Part shown: piece after piece, positions 1 to 11,660 of the stretch | Position numbering within the stretch: the stretch's first letter is position 1 | Layout: each line of letters opens with the position of its first letter | DNA from: Dalbergia cochinchinensis | Taxonomy: Eukaryota > Streptophyta > Magnoliopsida > Fabales > Fabaceae | Length of the DNA stretch: 64,000 nt | Direction of reading: 5' to 3' | Assembly: GCA_031216125.1 (NCBI GenBank) | Contig: CM062371.1 | Location: 38,249,501-38,313,500, forward strand | The notes under the pieces: generated by a model | Database searches by the model: none | Told to the model about the DNA's origin: nothing | The model's input: the letters and a program-made list of their open reading frames with translations, nothing else | Translations under genes and position numbers: made by a program

Positions 1-2803
1 ATTCTTACACCAAATGCTACCAAATGTTTCATAATTAAACCATTCCAAACATAATTTCATCATACTAAAATAGTTTTGATAATAGCTACGGTTAATTAGG
101 CCAAAGACCACTAAAATTACAACTTTACGGTCTCCTAGTAAACTAACTTTTTATCTAATATGCATAGAATAGTCTCCACTCCAATTCTCATCAATTTATA
201 CACATTCTAACACATTAAAGATCACCAAATAGTAGCAAACATGCCAAGGCAAAACCGGAAACATACAACATCATATTGAGCATAGAATTTCATTTTCAAT
301 ACACATAAGACACTAGTTTCTCAAGGAATCATTTTAGGACTTCTAAAACTCTTTGGAAACCAACTTATTTCATTGAAATCATCATAAATTAAATAAGGGT
401 AGCAAATATTTTAAATGGTTCATGGTTGGAATTTAAAACGTAAAATCATGCTTGAAATATTCTTTGAGTTCACCTACGCTTAGGAAAGTCCTAAGTCATA
501 GATTATTGGCACTTGTGATTAGATGAAACTCACACCAAGCTCATCATCATCACATGGTCAAATTTTGCATTCAAGAGAATGCTCCCATATCCAACTTCCT
601 CTTGAGATAAGTGGACAAGCCTTTGAGCTCTAGAATCTTTAAGTGATAACAAGAATATAAACATGATATGCACTTCATTTTATTCTTTATTAGAAAAGTA
701 AAGTGAGGGCTTAAAGTAAATATGAGATGCAACTTTATTCTTATCTTTAAATTTAGGTGGTGAGCTGAAAAGTAATTATGCTAGACAAGGAAATGTAAAC
801 ATGAATGCAAATCCAATTCTTTATTTTAGTGCTCTAGGCTCCACAACAACCGACTTTAAGGCTGAAATAGGCGAGTTTTAAGATTAATTATTTAGGTGAT
901 ATGAATATGCAAGCTCTTATTTTAATCTTTAAATTTTAGGTGATGGCTTGAAAAATAAACATGCTGGGCAAAAAATGCAAATATGAATGCAATGTTCATT
1001 TTATTCTTTACTAAAGCTCATACAAGACTTTAAAGGAATATAAACCTCAATCCAACACATATCTTAACAAGACAAAGTGAGCTTTAGAGTTCTTTGTACC
1101 AAGGTTTCAAAGAAGCCTTATGGTTTGAACATCATTATCAAGCTCAAGGAAATGGGCTTAAAGGAATCACATCATCTAACAACTTTCTTTAAATAAAACC
1201 TTGAACATCAAAGAAAAGGAAATAAGGCCAAAGCCATGAAGGGAAAAGAACAAACTTTAAAGCTCTTAGAGGTTACACAAGTGAAGAATCTCATGATCAA
1301 CATCTTGAAACCCTCATCATCAAGCCAACATTTCCTTTTAAAAGAAAAGCTCCAAGGCCGAAAATCAAAGGGAAGAAAAGAAGTTCTAAAGGCCAAGAGA
1401 AACTAACAAGAACTCATTTTTTTAACAAAGCTTTAAAAGATAAAACTTTAAAGAATAAAATCCCTCCCATAAGAACTTTTCTTTAGCAAGATGTAGATCT
1501 TGACCCTTTGAAGAGAACAAGAAGAAAATTCTTCCTTGAAATAGAGAGGAAGATTCGGCCAAGAGGAAAAAGAAAGGAAGAAAGTTGTGTTTCTTGAGTT
1601 TGATCTTTAGAAAGGTAAGGCTAAGTGTTTAGAAGGTAGTGTGTGGTTGAGGGGTGGTCCTTTGTGACTAAGAAGAAGATGAAAAGAACTCTTAAGAGCA
1701 AAATGAGAGAAACTCAAGAATGTTCTTTGAAGCTTGAACTTAACAAATGAACAAAAGTACAACCAAGTCCATCTAGGCATGGTATTTATAGAGAAATGAA
1801 ACATGGAGGAGGAGTGGAGGCCATGACCTTATGTTCCATGAGGTGAGAGAATTTGTTCCATGGAGTTATGGTGAGGTATGGTGGTGAGTATGGCTAGGTA
1901 TGGTGAGGTATGGTCTCAAACATGGCTCCAAGTATGGCCAAGTATGGCCTTTGATTTGGAATTAAAATAAATTAATTCTTTTAAATGGAGGAGGAGGAGG
2001 AGTGGCAGTTTTCTTCTTAATTAGGGGAGGAAAATCACAATTTAATATGTATTAGGAGCAAACTTAGGGGTAGTATTCGATTAAGCCAAAGATTAGAGTT
2101 TTGTGACTAAGTGTTTAGGTAAGTAAGTAGGTAATTAGGGCCATATAAGACTAGATTAGGAGGTGGTCTTTCTAAATTAATAAAGTCAAACTTCATTAAC
2201 TTGGAATCCAATGCCAACAACATTCCTTGATTTAGGGAAGTAGATGAGAGAAAATACTATTCATAGATTCATTTCTTTAAAGAATTAAAACTAGAAAAGA
2301 GTTTTGAGCTTCTCTAAACAATCTTAGGTTCTAATTAACCTCAATTAATTATTTTAACTCTAAATTAGTAATTAGAATTTACTAATCTTTAATTAGAGCC
2401 TAATATTGCTTAGATTTTGTTAATCATATCATTAGGCCCAAAATGCATTATGTAGGGGCAAAATCGTAATTTTTCACAAAAACTGCCCTGGACCATCGAG
2501 ACTTAAACAGACATGCCCAAACTCATAAAAACATCATTTTAAACCTTTTGGGAAAGTTCCAGGCTCAACAGCACTTATACCTACGTAAAAAAAATGCTAT
2601 AGGGTATTTTGGTCATTTTGACTCGAAAGTTCAGAAAAAGAGATTTTTCTACTCTATTAACATTTATTCACATGCAATCCCCTTCGATTATTGAGTTGAT
2701 CCTTCGAGGATTATCGAGTCGGCTATCCTCGAATTTCGGGTGAAAAATGACCTCAATGGCATTTTGGTCATTTTTGCTCAGACAGAAAAATTGGGGCGTT
2801 ATA
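1..2803 (+). mobile_element. LTR of family B (copy B1), left end outside the window
   Basis: This stretch is long, non-coding and AT-rich. It ends in ggggcgttata, a decayed form of the ggcgttaca end seen in copy B2. Its body matches the reverse complement of 23141-28200 and the forward sequence of about 29500-32405; one shared block is the 'gtcattttgg' phrase with the cctcgaggatt motif near 2700-2790. The TG(TAAC)...(GTTA)CA form and the length suggest a Ty3/gypsy (Tekay/Del-like) LTR; the clade is inferred. The right end abuts Helitron coding sequence, so the LTR entered the Helitron. No protein can be supported: the short frames around 1208-1804 match nothing known. Confidence 0.7.
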
Positions 2804-3253
2804 GTAAACATGGGAATGAAGTTGATTGCGGGTTATCGACTATTATTTTGTGCAACTACCTGCAGTTATTAGAAAATATTGGAAATTATAAGTTTTTGGA
2901 AGTTTGAGCTATATTAGCACTAACTGTCGAGGCGGTCGAACAAGTGAATCGTATTATTGAGATGATACCATGTGAAGAGACAGAGTAGTTGAGTTTGGAT
3001 TCCCTATGTAGATCAGACGTTGACATTGGTATTGAGCACAATTGGATAACTGTTGAAATTTTGAATGAAATAAAGTGCTATGGACTTCCTAACCACAGAT
3101 TAAAACTCAAGCAAGGGGTGCCGATTATGTTGTTAAGGAACATTGATCATTCAATTAGGTTGTATAACGGGACTTGGCTTATTGTTACAGATTTGGGTGT
3201 AAATGTCATTGGTTATCAGATAAGCACAAGCAAAAATGCAGGTGAGAAGATAT

Positions 3254-5115
3254 TGCCAGCTCTAGAACCCTATGCACTCATGTGTTTTGAATGACAATAA
3301 AACCAATTCAAAGAAAATGCTTTGAAGAACGACTGATGTTTCTCTTGAGTTTCTTGTAAGATTATAATAGGCATCTATTGTTTAGCAAGAGCAAGGCTTA
3401 CTCAAATGAGTATCTATATTTCGCTATGAATGCGTAAACATGCTACGAGATTTTTTATGAAATAGAAGTGAAATTATATCTTTATCCAAGCATTTGATAG
3501 CTAATGATGTGAAAAAAATTTCAACGCTACAAGGAACCAAGTTCAGAGACTTCAGAAAGTAGCACGAGACATCAAAAAGTACACTCAAAGTAAAGAAATT
3601 AGAATATGTTCATAAGCAACGTGTTACTTAATCTTCAATCATCACAATCACAAAGATATAATTAGCAAAGAAGATTGGATTGAAGATCAGAAACTGAAAA
3701 AATTCTTCAAGGGACTAATTGCGTACATCAGAAAGCTAACTCATGAGTGGAGAAAAGAATGCTAAAGTAAAGGGAGGGAAATTTGAAATTTGAATTTCAA
3801 ATAATCAAGTCAAACCCAATTTGAAACTAGTACGTCATTTTTTTTGCCTTCTTGATCAATCACCCAGGCTTCATGAAGGAGGAGTTTAGAAAGCAAGCTC
3901 AAAAGGTAGAAAAGTGATTTCTGAAAGAAGATCAGAAAACTCATATTTACAATGGTTTCTGCAACCGATGTGACAGTTCTGTCAACCTCTCTTCTAGTTG
4001 TTTCTTTCAAGACACAACTAATGATCAACACGTGTCACTTGAAGAATTGATCTATGGCAATGGTCACAAAGAAAGACCATTATATAAGGAGATGCTAAGC
4101 TTGAAGAAAATGAGAGATTTGAAGATTCAAGAGAGGAAACTCTGCAAAAATCTCTTCCCACTTCCTAAAAAGATTCAATCTTTTTCATGTAATCAGTTTT
4201 ATCCTTAAAGTGTAAAAAAAGTCTTCCTTCTACATTCTTAATTAGATTTATGCTCTTCCCTTGGAAGAAATAAAAGAAGGAAGTTATTCAAGTTTCCCCA
4301 GGAACTTCCATGTATATGTTAAGGAAACTTGAGTGTAAGTTAATTTGAGTGGCAACCCAAATACTTAACCTTTGTATTCTTAATCCATTAGTGATCAGTG
4401 TGAGACACCTTCGAAGGCTAATGTAAAACTACTTGCAATGAGACAGCAGTGATTGCTGCTAGTCACGGTTTGACTTGGAAAGACTAGTGTCAAGACTACT
4501 TTCAACGTGACAGTAAGGGTGGCTACTGATCACGAGTTAGCTTGGAGAGGCTAGTACAAGACTACTCATGTAGATTGGAAAGGCTAGTAAAATACTACTC
4601 GTGTTAGATTGGAGAGGCTAGTACAATACTACTCATTAGCTTAGAGAGGCAAGTACAGAACTACTCAATCTGTGGCATTAGGTGATTTATGAAACCCACG
4701 GATGATAGCTTGGGAAGACTAATGTAAAGACCATCCAACTTTACTTTCTCAAGTTGAGAAAGCTGTTTTAAATGGAATCTCAATAGTTGTTGAGTACTGG
4801 ATGTAGGCAAGTTGGCCGAACCAATATAAAATTCTGTGTCTTTTCTCTCTCTCTTTCTGATCTCTTTTATTTATCCTTGTTGCTTCTCTTTCTTACTCTT
4901 GATCTAATATACCCTTCCTGCTTTCTGTCATTTTCTTTTAATAATGAACGTCTTATTTAATAAAGTTTAGAAGTCCACTTTTTGAAGCTACAAATTATGT
5001 TTCCGCTGCACTTTAAGTTTTACATTTGATAGTAATTATTTTCAGAAGCTTCAGAAAATGCGAAAAAAGATCATGCACGATTCAACCCACCTTCATGTGC
5101 ACATCTTCACCTACA
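3254..5115 (+). mobile_element. Solo LTR of family A (copy A1) inside the Helitron helicase
   Basis: This is a 1,862-bp TG...CA element flanked by a perfect 5-bp duplication, gatat, at 3249-3253 and 5116-5120. Removing it with one duplication rejoins the helicase frame (EKIYIPRM). It begins tgccagctct (tgttagctcc in copy A2) and ends cacctaca. Near 4829 it has ccaatataaaat, a likely TATA box shared with other copies. About 130 bp before the right end is ttccgctgcac. Start, end and length recall Ty1/copia SIRE/Maximus LTRs, but that is inference. There is no coding capacity. Confidence 0.9.
4395..4700 (+). repeat. About 40-bp imperfect tandem repeats inside LTR A1
   Basis: The unit is roughly 'gcttggagaggctagtacaa' followed by 'gactactcatg', repeated about five to seven times with drift. 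The same array, with different copy number, sits at the equivalent place in the reverse copy (17610-17940) and in the fragment at 50720-51080. It lies upstream of the presumed TATA box, where U3 enhancer-like repeats occur. Confidence 0.75.
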
Positions 5116-5416
5116 GATATACATCCCGAGAATGAATCTAATGCCTTTGGACTTAAGTATCCCTTTGAAGTTACAACTACGGCAGTTTCCACTTTGTCTT
5201 TGTTTTATGATGACTATCAATAAAAGTCAAGGCCAGACTTTATCACACGTGAGATTATTCTTGCCACGTCCAGTTTTTTCGCACGGTCAATTATATGTTG
5301 CTATATCAAGGGTGAGATATCGGGAAGGCCTTAAAATTTTAATTTGTAATGAGCTTGGTTAACTTGTGCAATCTACCAGGAATGTCATGTACCTAGAAAT
5401 ATTTAACAATGTATAA

Positions 5417-6414
5417 GGTGGATCTGTTCTGCATATTGTACTGAAATTTATAATATTTTAAATGTGAGATAGTTAAAACTTACGATCAACTTCATAAATA
5501 AATGTACAGGGTTCATGGTTATTTGAATTTGCATTTATTTTTTGTCAACTAATTAGAATTTATTTTTCACTCCATATTTACTAGTAAAACTATATTACTC
5601 AATCATTATCTGGCTTTGTCTTTCCATTAGCATATACTACTAGAATTTGTTTGAAATTAAGAGTATAGAAATAGAAAATATATATAAAGGAAATAATGTA
5701 GAAATGGTGACCATTTTACTATGGTTGACATTGTTCGCATTAACCCCGATGATGTTCGCGTATTTTGCGTAAAAAATATGAAATTCGTAAGACATCTACA
5801 ATAGTTATTTTCTCAAAAAAAAATTCAATAATCTTAAAATCCTGGTAACGGTTACATAAAAGAATTCGGTGTAGTTTTGTAAGTAAGCTAATATATAAGT
5901 ATTAACCATTAAATAATTTCATTTTATATGAACCATGCGTACTGGCTAATGGTTACCGACTAGTTCAGCACAAACTTGTTTGCTGCTATTAGCCATTGCA
6001 CACCTCTAGTCTAGTGCGTAAGCAATTCGTTATTAAAACAATGTTGAAGGCCATTGTCGCTAGCACCCATTGTACATCGACCAACTACATAAATAAGCAA
6101 ACACAAAGGCAACAAAAACTAATCTCATTTTCATTGCTTTTCAGTAAATAGTTAATCGACGCATATTTTTCCAGTGCACAGTGAGGGCTGAAGGGCAGAG
6201 CCCTTCCCAGCGTTCAAGTATGTTGTTTTATCGGTAGAATCATTTTGTTGAAAAATTTTGGGATGAAGAAAAGTTTAATACTGTATTATTATATATTCAA
6301 AACAAAATTAGTGAAATCTATAAACTAGTAGTGAGTGTGTATCTTTCAAAAGTCTAATAAGACTTATTTTTCACTTTGTGAGTATGAAATGTTAAACTTA
6401 TGTCTTTCCAGATT
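5417..6414. other. Non-coding sequence after the Helitron helicase
   Basis: No gene is visible. It probably includes the Helitron 3' non-coding tail. A small hairpin (gggct...agccc, about 6186-6205) is present, but no clear Helitron CTRR terminus follows it, so the element's end is not called. Confidence 0.4.
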
Positions 6415-6970
6415 AAAAAAAGGGAAAACTATTATGTTGATCTCTAAAAAATTATATTATTAACAAAATAACACTCAAAGCAAAAGGAAATTATATTTTC
6501 CTTTTACTCTCTAAATATTAATCCCATTTGATGAATTTATCTAATCATCAGTTGACCTTTATTTTTATTGAAAAAAATGACAAAATATAATATCCTAATT
6601 GACCCCTCACAAATGCATAGAGACAAATTAATTTTTCAGAATTTAAAAATCCTACGTTGGTTTGTCACATTTTAAAAAAAGAAATAAATTGGTCTATTTG
6701 TCTAGTTTCACACTTCCTTTTTAATTGTATGGATCTATATAAAAAAAAACCAATTTATCACATTTTTAAAAATGTAATAGATTAATTTAAAATTTTCAAA
6801 TTTTGAGGAGCTAATTTACTCCTTATATATTTCTGTTGAATCAATTTAGATATTTAGTTAAAGAATTATTGCATATCATTTTATGACAAATTGACACATT
6901 AGAATCATTACTTTACCTTTAAAAGATCATATCTTTAACAAAATAGACTATTAAAAAATCACATTTATTA
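6415..6970. mobile_element. MITE-like palindromic AT-rich element
   Basis: The left side (6425-6490, 'tgatctctaaaaaatta...taacaaaataacac') and the right side read in reverse complement (from about 6965, 'gattttttaatagtctattttgttaaagat') match loosely. Inside are inverted 'aattggtctatttgtc' type phrases, also seen near 48.9 kb and 63.0 kb. Boundaries are approximate and no target duplication was resolved. Confidence 0.4.
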
Positions 6971-7648
6971 GCAAAAACAAAGACAAATTGACAGTTGGTG
7001 AATTTGTTAAACACAATGAATCTCTTAAAAGGTCACAATCAAATATAGTTTCTTTTAGAAACTACTATGTAGATATATATGGTGGTTCTAAAAATAATAA
7101 TAATTATAATAATAAAAAAATACTTGCATCTATCTATCGATCTCTAATTGTTTGGTCCTGGGACCGGAAATCATGCTTGCTTGTTATGTATCCTGTAATC
7201 TATGACAAATTCCATGCATCTATAATAGAAAATAAAATTGCGGAGAAGATAATGCTGTCATCTACACTATTCTTTATGATGATCAATTTTCCCTGCATGT
7301 TAGTGCTCAGACTTAAATTATACAGTACAAGCAATGGGCTTCTCATAGTTTTTCTAAGATCCTGCACAAAATGAAGCAATGCCTGACCAATTAATGCAGG
7401 CTATTTCCCAAGATGATCATCTGAGGTAATGTCAAGGGGATGGAAAAAAAAATGATCTGCCTCAATGCTGAATATGAGTGATAATGAAGAACTGAAACAT
7501 GGCCAAAGTGCGTCTATTTGTGGCCTCACTTCTGGGCAGTTTTTCTGGAAGCAGCTGATTTGTATTTCCACAATTCAAGATAAGCTGCTTCATGTGGGTC
7601 AGGCTTTGGATACATATATAGGTGAGGAATCTCTGCCCACGCTCACAT
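6971..7648. other. Region downstream of the coiled-coil gene
   Basis: This lies just past the stop codon at 7649-7651 of the minus-strand gene, so the part nearest 7648 is probably its 3' UTR. A 128-codon plus-strand frame at 6988-7374 has no recognisable motif and low-complexity codons, so it is not called as a gene. Confidence 0.4.
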
Positions 7649-9762
7649 CTAAACTTTCTGTTTAAGAACATGGCGCAACTGAGCCTTCTGGCTTTCCATC
7701 CTGGCCTCCAAAAGTCTGGCTTTCAAACTATTCTTCTGTGCACTGCAAGGAATGCAACCTTTCATGCCTCGACTATGCGAATTCCCTGACTCAGGTGAAC
7801 TCAAATGGCATAGAATTTCTTGGGGGCTTAGTCCACCTTTACCTGATCCCCAATCTGGAGACTCAGTGCCCTCATTAGATACTTTGCCATTTGAAAGCCT
7901 TCCATTCATTCCCTCCACAGAGATTATCTTGTCATTATCGCCATTGTTTGGACCTGACCTCCAAAGCCTTGCTATGGAGGATACCTTCTTTGATTGCTTA
8001 GTTGGCACTGAACAGACTTCACTAATTTCAGTTATTGGGGTCTCTGCACCTGCATTTCCTTCCCATTCAAGCACACTCCTCCCTGACACATTACTCTCTC
8101 TTTGATTCTTAGTCACAGATGGGACGCTCCCTTCTTGTGAACAAGTTGAATCTTGATCGTCAAAATGGCTCACAGTTTCCCATCCACTTTCATCTTCTAT
8201 ATCACCATTATCATCCGTAAATACATCCAAATGTCTCTGAAAGTTCTCCTTACTTATTGTGTCAGCTTCAGGACTCACTCTGTGAATCTTAGGGGCATGA
8301 CTCACTGAAGAATATGCAACACATGGTTCAATCTCCCTCTCCTTGGGCTCACCGAAATTTACATCTTCAAAAATGGCAAAAATATCATCTGGGTTGGAAG
8401 GCTCATAAGAAAATCCCTTGATGTCTTGAATGTTCACAGCAGCTGTAACCTGTTTAAGTGACTGTGCCCCTTTCATCTTAACATTCGGGTTCAAATTTTT
8501 TGACTTACGAAAGGTTTCCAAATCTGCTATGAGTTTATTCATCTGTGAGTACTTCTGGTCAAGTGCAACTTTCGCATCTATCAACTTCATTTGAACACGT
8601 TCTTCACGCCAGACTTCAGCCATCTGTAACATCCTTCTCTCCTCCTCCACTTCTTCCCTGAGTTTCATAGATTCCCTCTTCAACGCATTAACTTCAGCCT
8701 TGTCGTCTCCAATTTCCTTAGCAAGCTCATCACACACTTCCTCAATCAATTCCCTGGCCTTCCTTTCTTTCTGATAATCCTGCATGTAGTGCTTCGCCAC
8801 TAACTTAGCATCTGTCAACTCATTAACCAACCTGGAATTGACAATTTCAAACCTTTGGCGACTTTTCCTTTCTCGACTCAACTCTGCTTTAATGTCATCA
8901 ATGTATGCATGAATTTTTCCATGCTCTCTGCTTCGCCACAAGGCCTTTTCCTCACTAACTTTCTTCAACAAATGCTCAAGCTTCTTTTTCGAGGAGTGGC
9001 ACTCAGTCTCAAGCTCCTGAATCCTCACACAAGCCTGCTCTAGCTCAGCTTCAAGAACAGATACAGCACTTACCTTTTGGTCAATAAGTTTCACCTGGTT
9101 GGACATACACTGTGCCTCATCTGATGTTTTCGAACAAACAGGATCCCACTTTGTTGTCCCCTCCATTGCAGCGCTGGAAAACTGGAGAGAGGGCTCGAGC
9201 TGAAAAGGAACACAATAGGTTTAGGACTTCGCTCAATAATCTTCAATCATCCAGATATGTCAACACTTGATGGTTACATAGAAGTAACAAATAAGAAACA
9301 TAATACCTCACAGAAATGTCCATCCTTTGTCCCAGATAAGGAATGTAGACTTTGAGAAGGATTCTTCAAATCATCACTTATGATGCCATTTTGATGACTG
9401 AGAAATGGGAGGCCTAGGTGCCCAATTCCATGCTGCAGACAAGTGATTACCAGTTAAAACTGGAAGTGAAAAGCCATTGAATTTACACTGCAAACAAAAC
9501 TACCAAGGTCTGAAAATGTTGGCAACGAATGACACAAGAACAACATCCATTGAAGTGTGTGGGTGGACATATATGTATTAAGTTATTAACAGAATCTAGT
9601 AAATAAGGAATACAGATCAGCAGATCTCATTGTTTGCTAACGACCAAGCATTGAAAAAATGTGTTCCCCCATCATAGGGCAAACATTTACACTACAGATG
9701 GTCAATAACACGAATAATAAAAATTCCATTATCTCCACGGACAAACCACCACCACACTTACA

Positions 9763-9800
<38 letters not shown>

Positions 9801-11384
9801 ACCAAGTTAAAAGTTGTAAACCAATATGTAAAAAGTTGTAAACATAGTTATCAGAACCGGACCGGTGATCGACTCGGTTGAGGCACCAGGTCATTGGGTC
9901 TCTGGTTCAACCGGTGGGTCACTGGTCGAACCGGTTGAACCGGATTTTATTAAATCAATATATAGAAATAAAAATTTAATACACAAACTGAATGTAATAT
10001 CCTAATATATATATTTGGACGCACATTATATAACAAGAAACAACACAGTGCAGTGGTTTGCGTGGCGCTTCCATTCCAAGAGGAGATGGGTTCGACTCCT
10101 CTCTTGGACATTTTTGATTTATTACAGGTTTTCAAGGCTTCTCATGGGCTGGGCGCTCCTTGCGTGGATGTGCGGTGGTATGGTACAAGCTGGGCACGCG
10201 ATTCCAACCGGTTCAGTTCAGCACGGTTCGAAGGTGACAGGGCCGGTTCAACCCTAGTGAAAACCAAGGTTGACCGAGTCAACTGTTTTCCCGGTCCATT
10301 GAAAGAGCCGAACCGGTCCAGTGACCGGTTCACCGGTTTCCGGTTCGAACCGGTCGGTCCGGTCTGGTTTTAATTACTATGGTTACCAAGATATCAAAGC
10401 TTATAAACTAACGATAAAAATTATAAACTAGTATGCAAAAACTTTTGCCATATTAGTTTACAACTTTTTACATCTTGGTTTACAATTTTTTGCATGTTAG
10501 TTTACAACTTTTAACTTGGTGTAAATATATGGTGTAACTGTGTTAGTGGACATTTATCATTTCTCTGACAACTCCCTTCAAAGCCTAATCCAGAACTCTC
10601 CCGTCTCCACACATAAGATATAACATGCAGAATGGTATGAAAAAACATAAAGAAAAAAAAAAGAAAAGAAAGAAAAAGGAAAAGAAACATCAAATCTCTC
10701 AATCCTCAAACTCAAGCTTCGAAACCAAGCAACAGCGCAATCAGCACAAAAGATGAAACACCCACACCAACATAAACATTGATCCTTTTCCAACGGTGGG
10801 CCTACAACACAGTAAACACTCTAGAAAGTAGAAACTAGAAATCGCAGTACTTGCGAAAACTTCAAATTTCAAAAGGGAATGAACTTTTGAAAAATTTAAA
10901 AAAAAAGAAAAAAGAAAAATCAATGATCTATTTTGGAAACAAAAGAAAAGAAAACCAAAACAGGGTTCACCTGAAGTCCCAAGCGACCCTCATTGATCCT
11001 TTTTCCATGATCACCCGCCTCCGGCAGCTGCAACCGCCACAGCCCGGCGGCGAGCTTCCGCGTCGACACAGCCGCCGTTGCCTTAATTTCCCGGCCGAAA
11101 TCCTCCGCCGGCTTTTCGTCCTCCTCGAGCGGATCGCCGCCGTTCCTGTCGTGAATCTGCCACTTCGACAGAGGGGTTTCGGGCCTGCTCCGTCTACCAT
11201 TCGGAGCCCCGTTTCGCCTAAGGCGGGTGGCGGGAGTCCTGGCCCGCCGGCGTGCGTGTCTCCAGGAAGTCCTTGGGCACGGTCGGAGATCCGAGACCGG
11301 CGAGGGGTTTCGGGTGTTGGGAACAATGCTCTCCAAAAATGGCAGCGGTGGCGGTGGACGGTGAGAGTCGCCGGGATATTTCAT
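7649..11384 (-). CDS. Plant coiled-coil protein, BRANCHLESS TRICHOME / USO1-like family
   Basis: Three exons join in frame: 11384-10971 (138 codons), 9432-9307 (42) and 9199-7649 (516 plus stop), giving 696 residues. Both introns are GT-AG and phase 0. The ATG at 11384 opens MKYPGDSH, which resembles starts in this family. Exon 1 has two family boxes: a basic box GRRSRPETPLSKW (residues 63-75) and VSTRKLAAGLWRLQLPE (106-122). Exon 2 encodes HGIGHLGLPFLSHQNG. Exon 3 has a long coiled coil (about residues 217-412), including KRESMKLREEVEEERRMLQM and WREERVQMKLIDAKVALDQK. An acidic, Ser-rich region follows, and the C-terminal motif is LKARLLEARMESQKAQLR. Relatives include Arabidopsis At5g41620 and At1g64180; BLT shapes trichome branching. 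A cytoskeletal or scaffold role is inference. Length is normal and the frame is intact. Confidence 0.9.
9764..9796. repeat. (AC)n microsatellite in intron 1
   Basis: About 16 AC units, starting within caccacacac and broken by a single t near 9796. Confidence 0.9.
9800..10523. mobile_element. Outer inverted-repeat MITE in intron 1
   Basis: The left end, 'caccaagttaaaagttgtaa' at 9800, is repeated in reverse complement at 10504-10523. Further 'aaaaagttgtaaac' units face each other across the element (9830-9843 against 10455-10470). A second MITE sits inside it. Confidence 0.65.
9843..10381. mobile_element. CCGGTT-rich MITE with tRNA-like core
   Basis: Imperfect terminal inverted repeats run 'catagttatcagaaccggac' at 9843 and its counterpart ending ctatg at 10381. 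Both arms are full of ggttcaaccggt-type palindromes. The centre (about 10040-10112) reads gcagtggtttgcgtgg and then gggttcgactcctctcttgg. These resemble the A and B boxes and acceptor end of a tRNA gene, but it does not fold as an intact tRNA by eye. Target duplication is uncertain (gtaaa against gttac). Open frames here are shadows of the palindromes. Confidence 0.7.
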
Positions 11385-11660
11385 CGTCGGTGGCGAGAGT
11401 TGGCCATCTAGGGATAACCGCTCAAAGTAGAGCGAGAGAATGAGAGAGAGAGAGACAGAGAATCTGGGAGAGTGGGTATTCTGGTAGACTGGTTGTAATG
11501 AAGTTTGTGAAGTGTTGTGTGGTTTTGTGACTCTGTGAGATAGTGTGCTTGGTTGTGATTCTGTGAGTGACAGAGAGAGAGAGAGAGAGAGAGAGAGGAG
11601 CTGCTGCTTCTTCTTCTTCTTTCTTGTGGGACTAGTTTCGTGTGCTAGTATCTATTGCCA
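11385..11660 (-). promoter_or_regulatory. 5' leader / proximal promoter of the coiled-coil gene, with (CT)n
   Basis: On the coding strand this is CT-rich, with a (CT)n run at 11597-11572 and a ttc-rich stretch just upstream (11605-11623). Such CT-rich leaders are common in plant 5' UTRs. No convincing TATA box was fixed, and the transcription start is not known. Confidence 0.5.

Larger units (their letters stand above)
2812..5416 (+). pseudogene. Helitron RepHel helicase (PIF1-like) C-terminal part, broken
   Basis: Rolling-circle Helitrons encode a Rep plus PIF1-type helicase. Here only the helicase C-terminal half remains. Reading + from about 2812 it gives YLQLLENIGNYKF, then VEAVEQVN, then at 2989-3253 LPNHRLKLKQGVPIMLLRN and LYNGTWLIVTDLG. 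After a 1.86-kb LTR insertion it resumes at 5121 as IPRMNLMP, MTINKSQGQTLSHV and HGQLYVAISRV, the classic C-terminal helicase motifs, and ends near TRNVMYLEIFNNV. In-frame stops near 2906, at 2986-2988 and at 5360-5362, plus the insertion, make it non-functional. Upstream it is cut off by LTR B1. Identification is firm from motif order. Confidence 0.9.
9433..10970 (-). other. Intron 1 of the coiled-coil gene, loaded with MITEs
   Basis: The donor follows cttcag at 10971 and reads gtgaac. The acceptor is gtctgcag, ending at 9433. The intron is 1,538 bp, against 107 bp for intron 2 (9200-9306). Most of the excess is nested inverted-repeat elements and an AC microsatellite. Confidence 0.85.

Noticed and set aside
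6186..6211. Helitron 3' terminal hairpin
   Set aside because: A small hairpin exists, but no CTRR end follows at the expected distance.
6988..7374. 128-codon frame after the helicase region
   Set aside because: Codon content is AT-driven (Asn/Lys runs) and no family is recognisable.
7752..8105. 117-codon plus-strand frame
   Set aside because: It is antisense to exon 3 of the coiled-coil gene, whose minus-strand frame shows clear family motifs.
10040..10112. Possible tRNA gene
   Set aside because: A- and B-box-like words are present, but a full cloverleaf is not visible by eye, so it is listed only as a tRNA-like core of a MITE.
10015..10373. Open frames of 63-106 codons in intron 1
   Set aside because: They arise from the CCGGTT palindromes of a MITE and match no protein.
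10967..11326. 119-codon minus-strand frame overlapping exon 1
   Set aside because: It is another frame of the GC-rich exon. The frame with KLAAGLWRLQLPE and in-phase splicing is 11384-10971.
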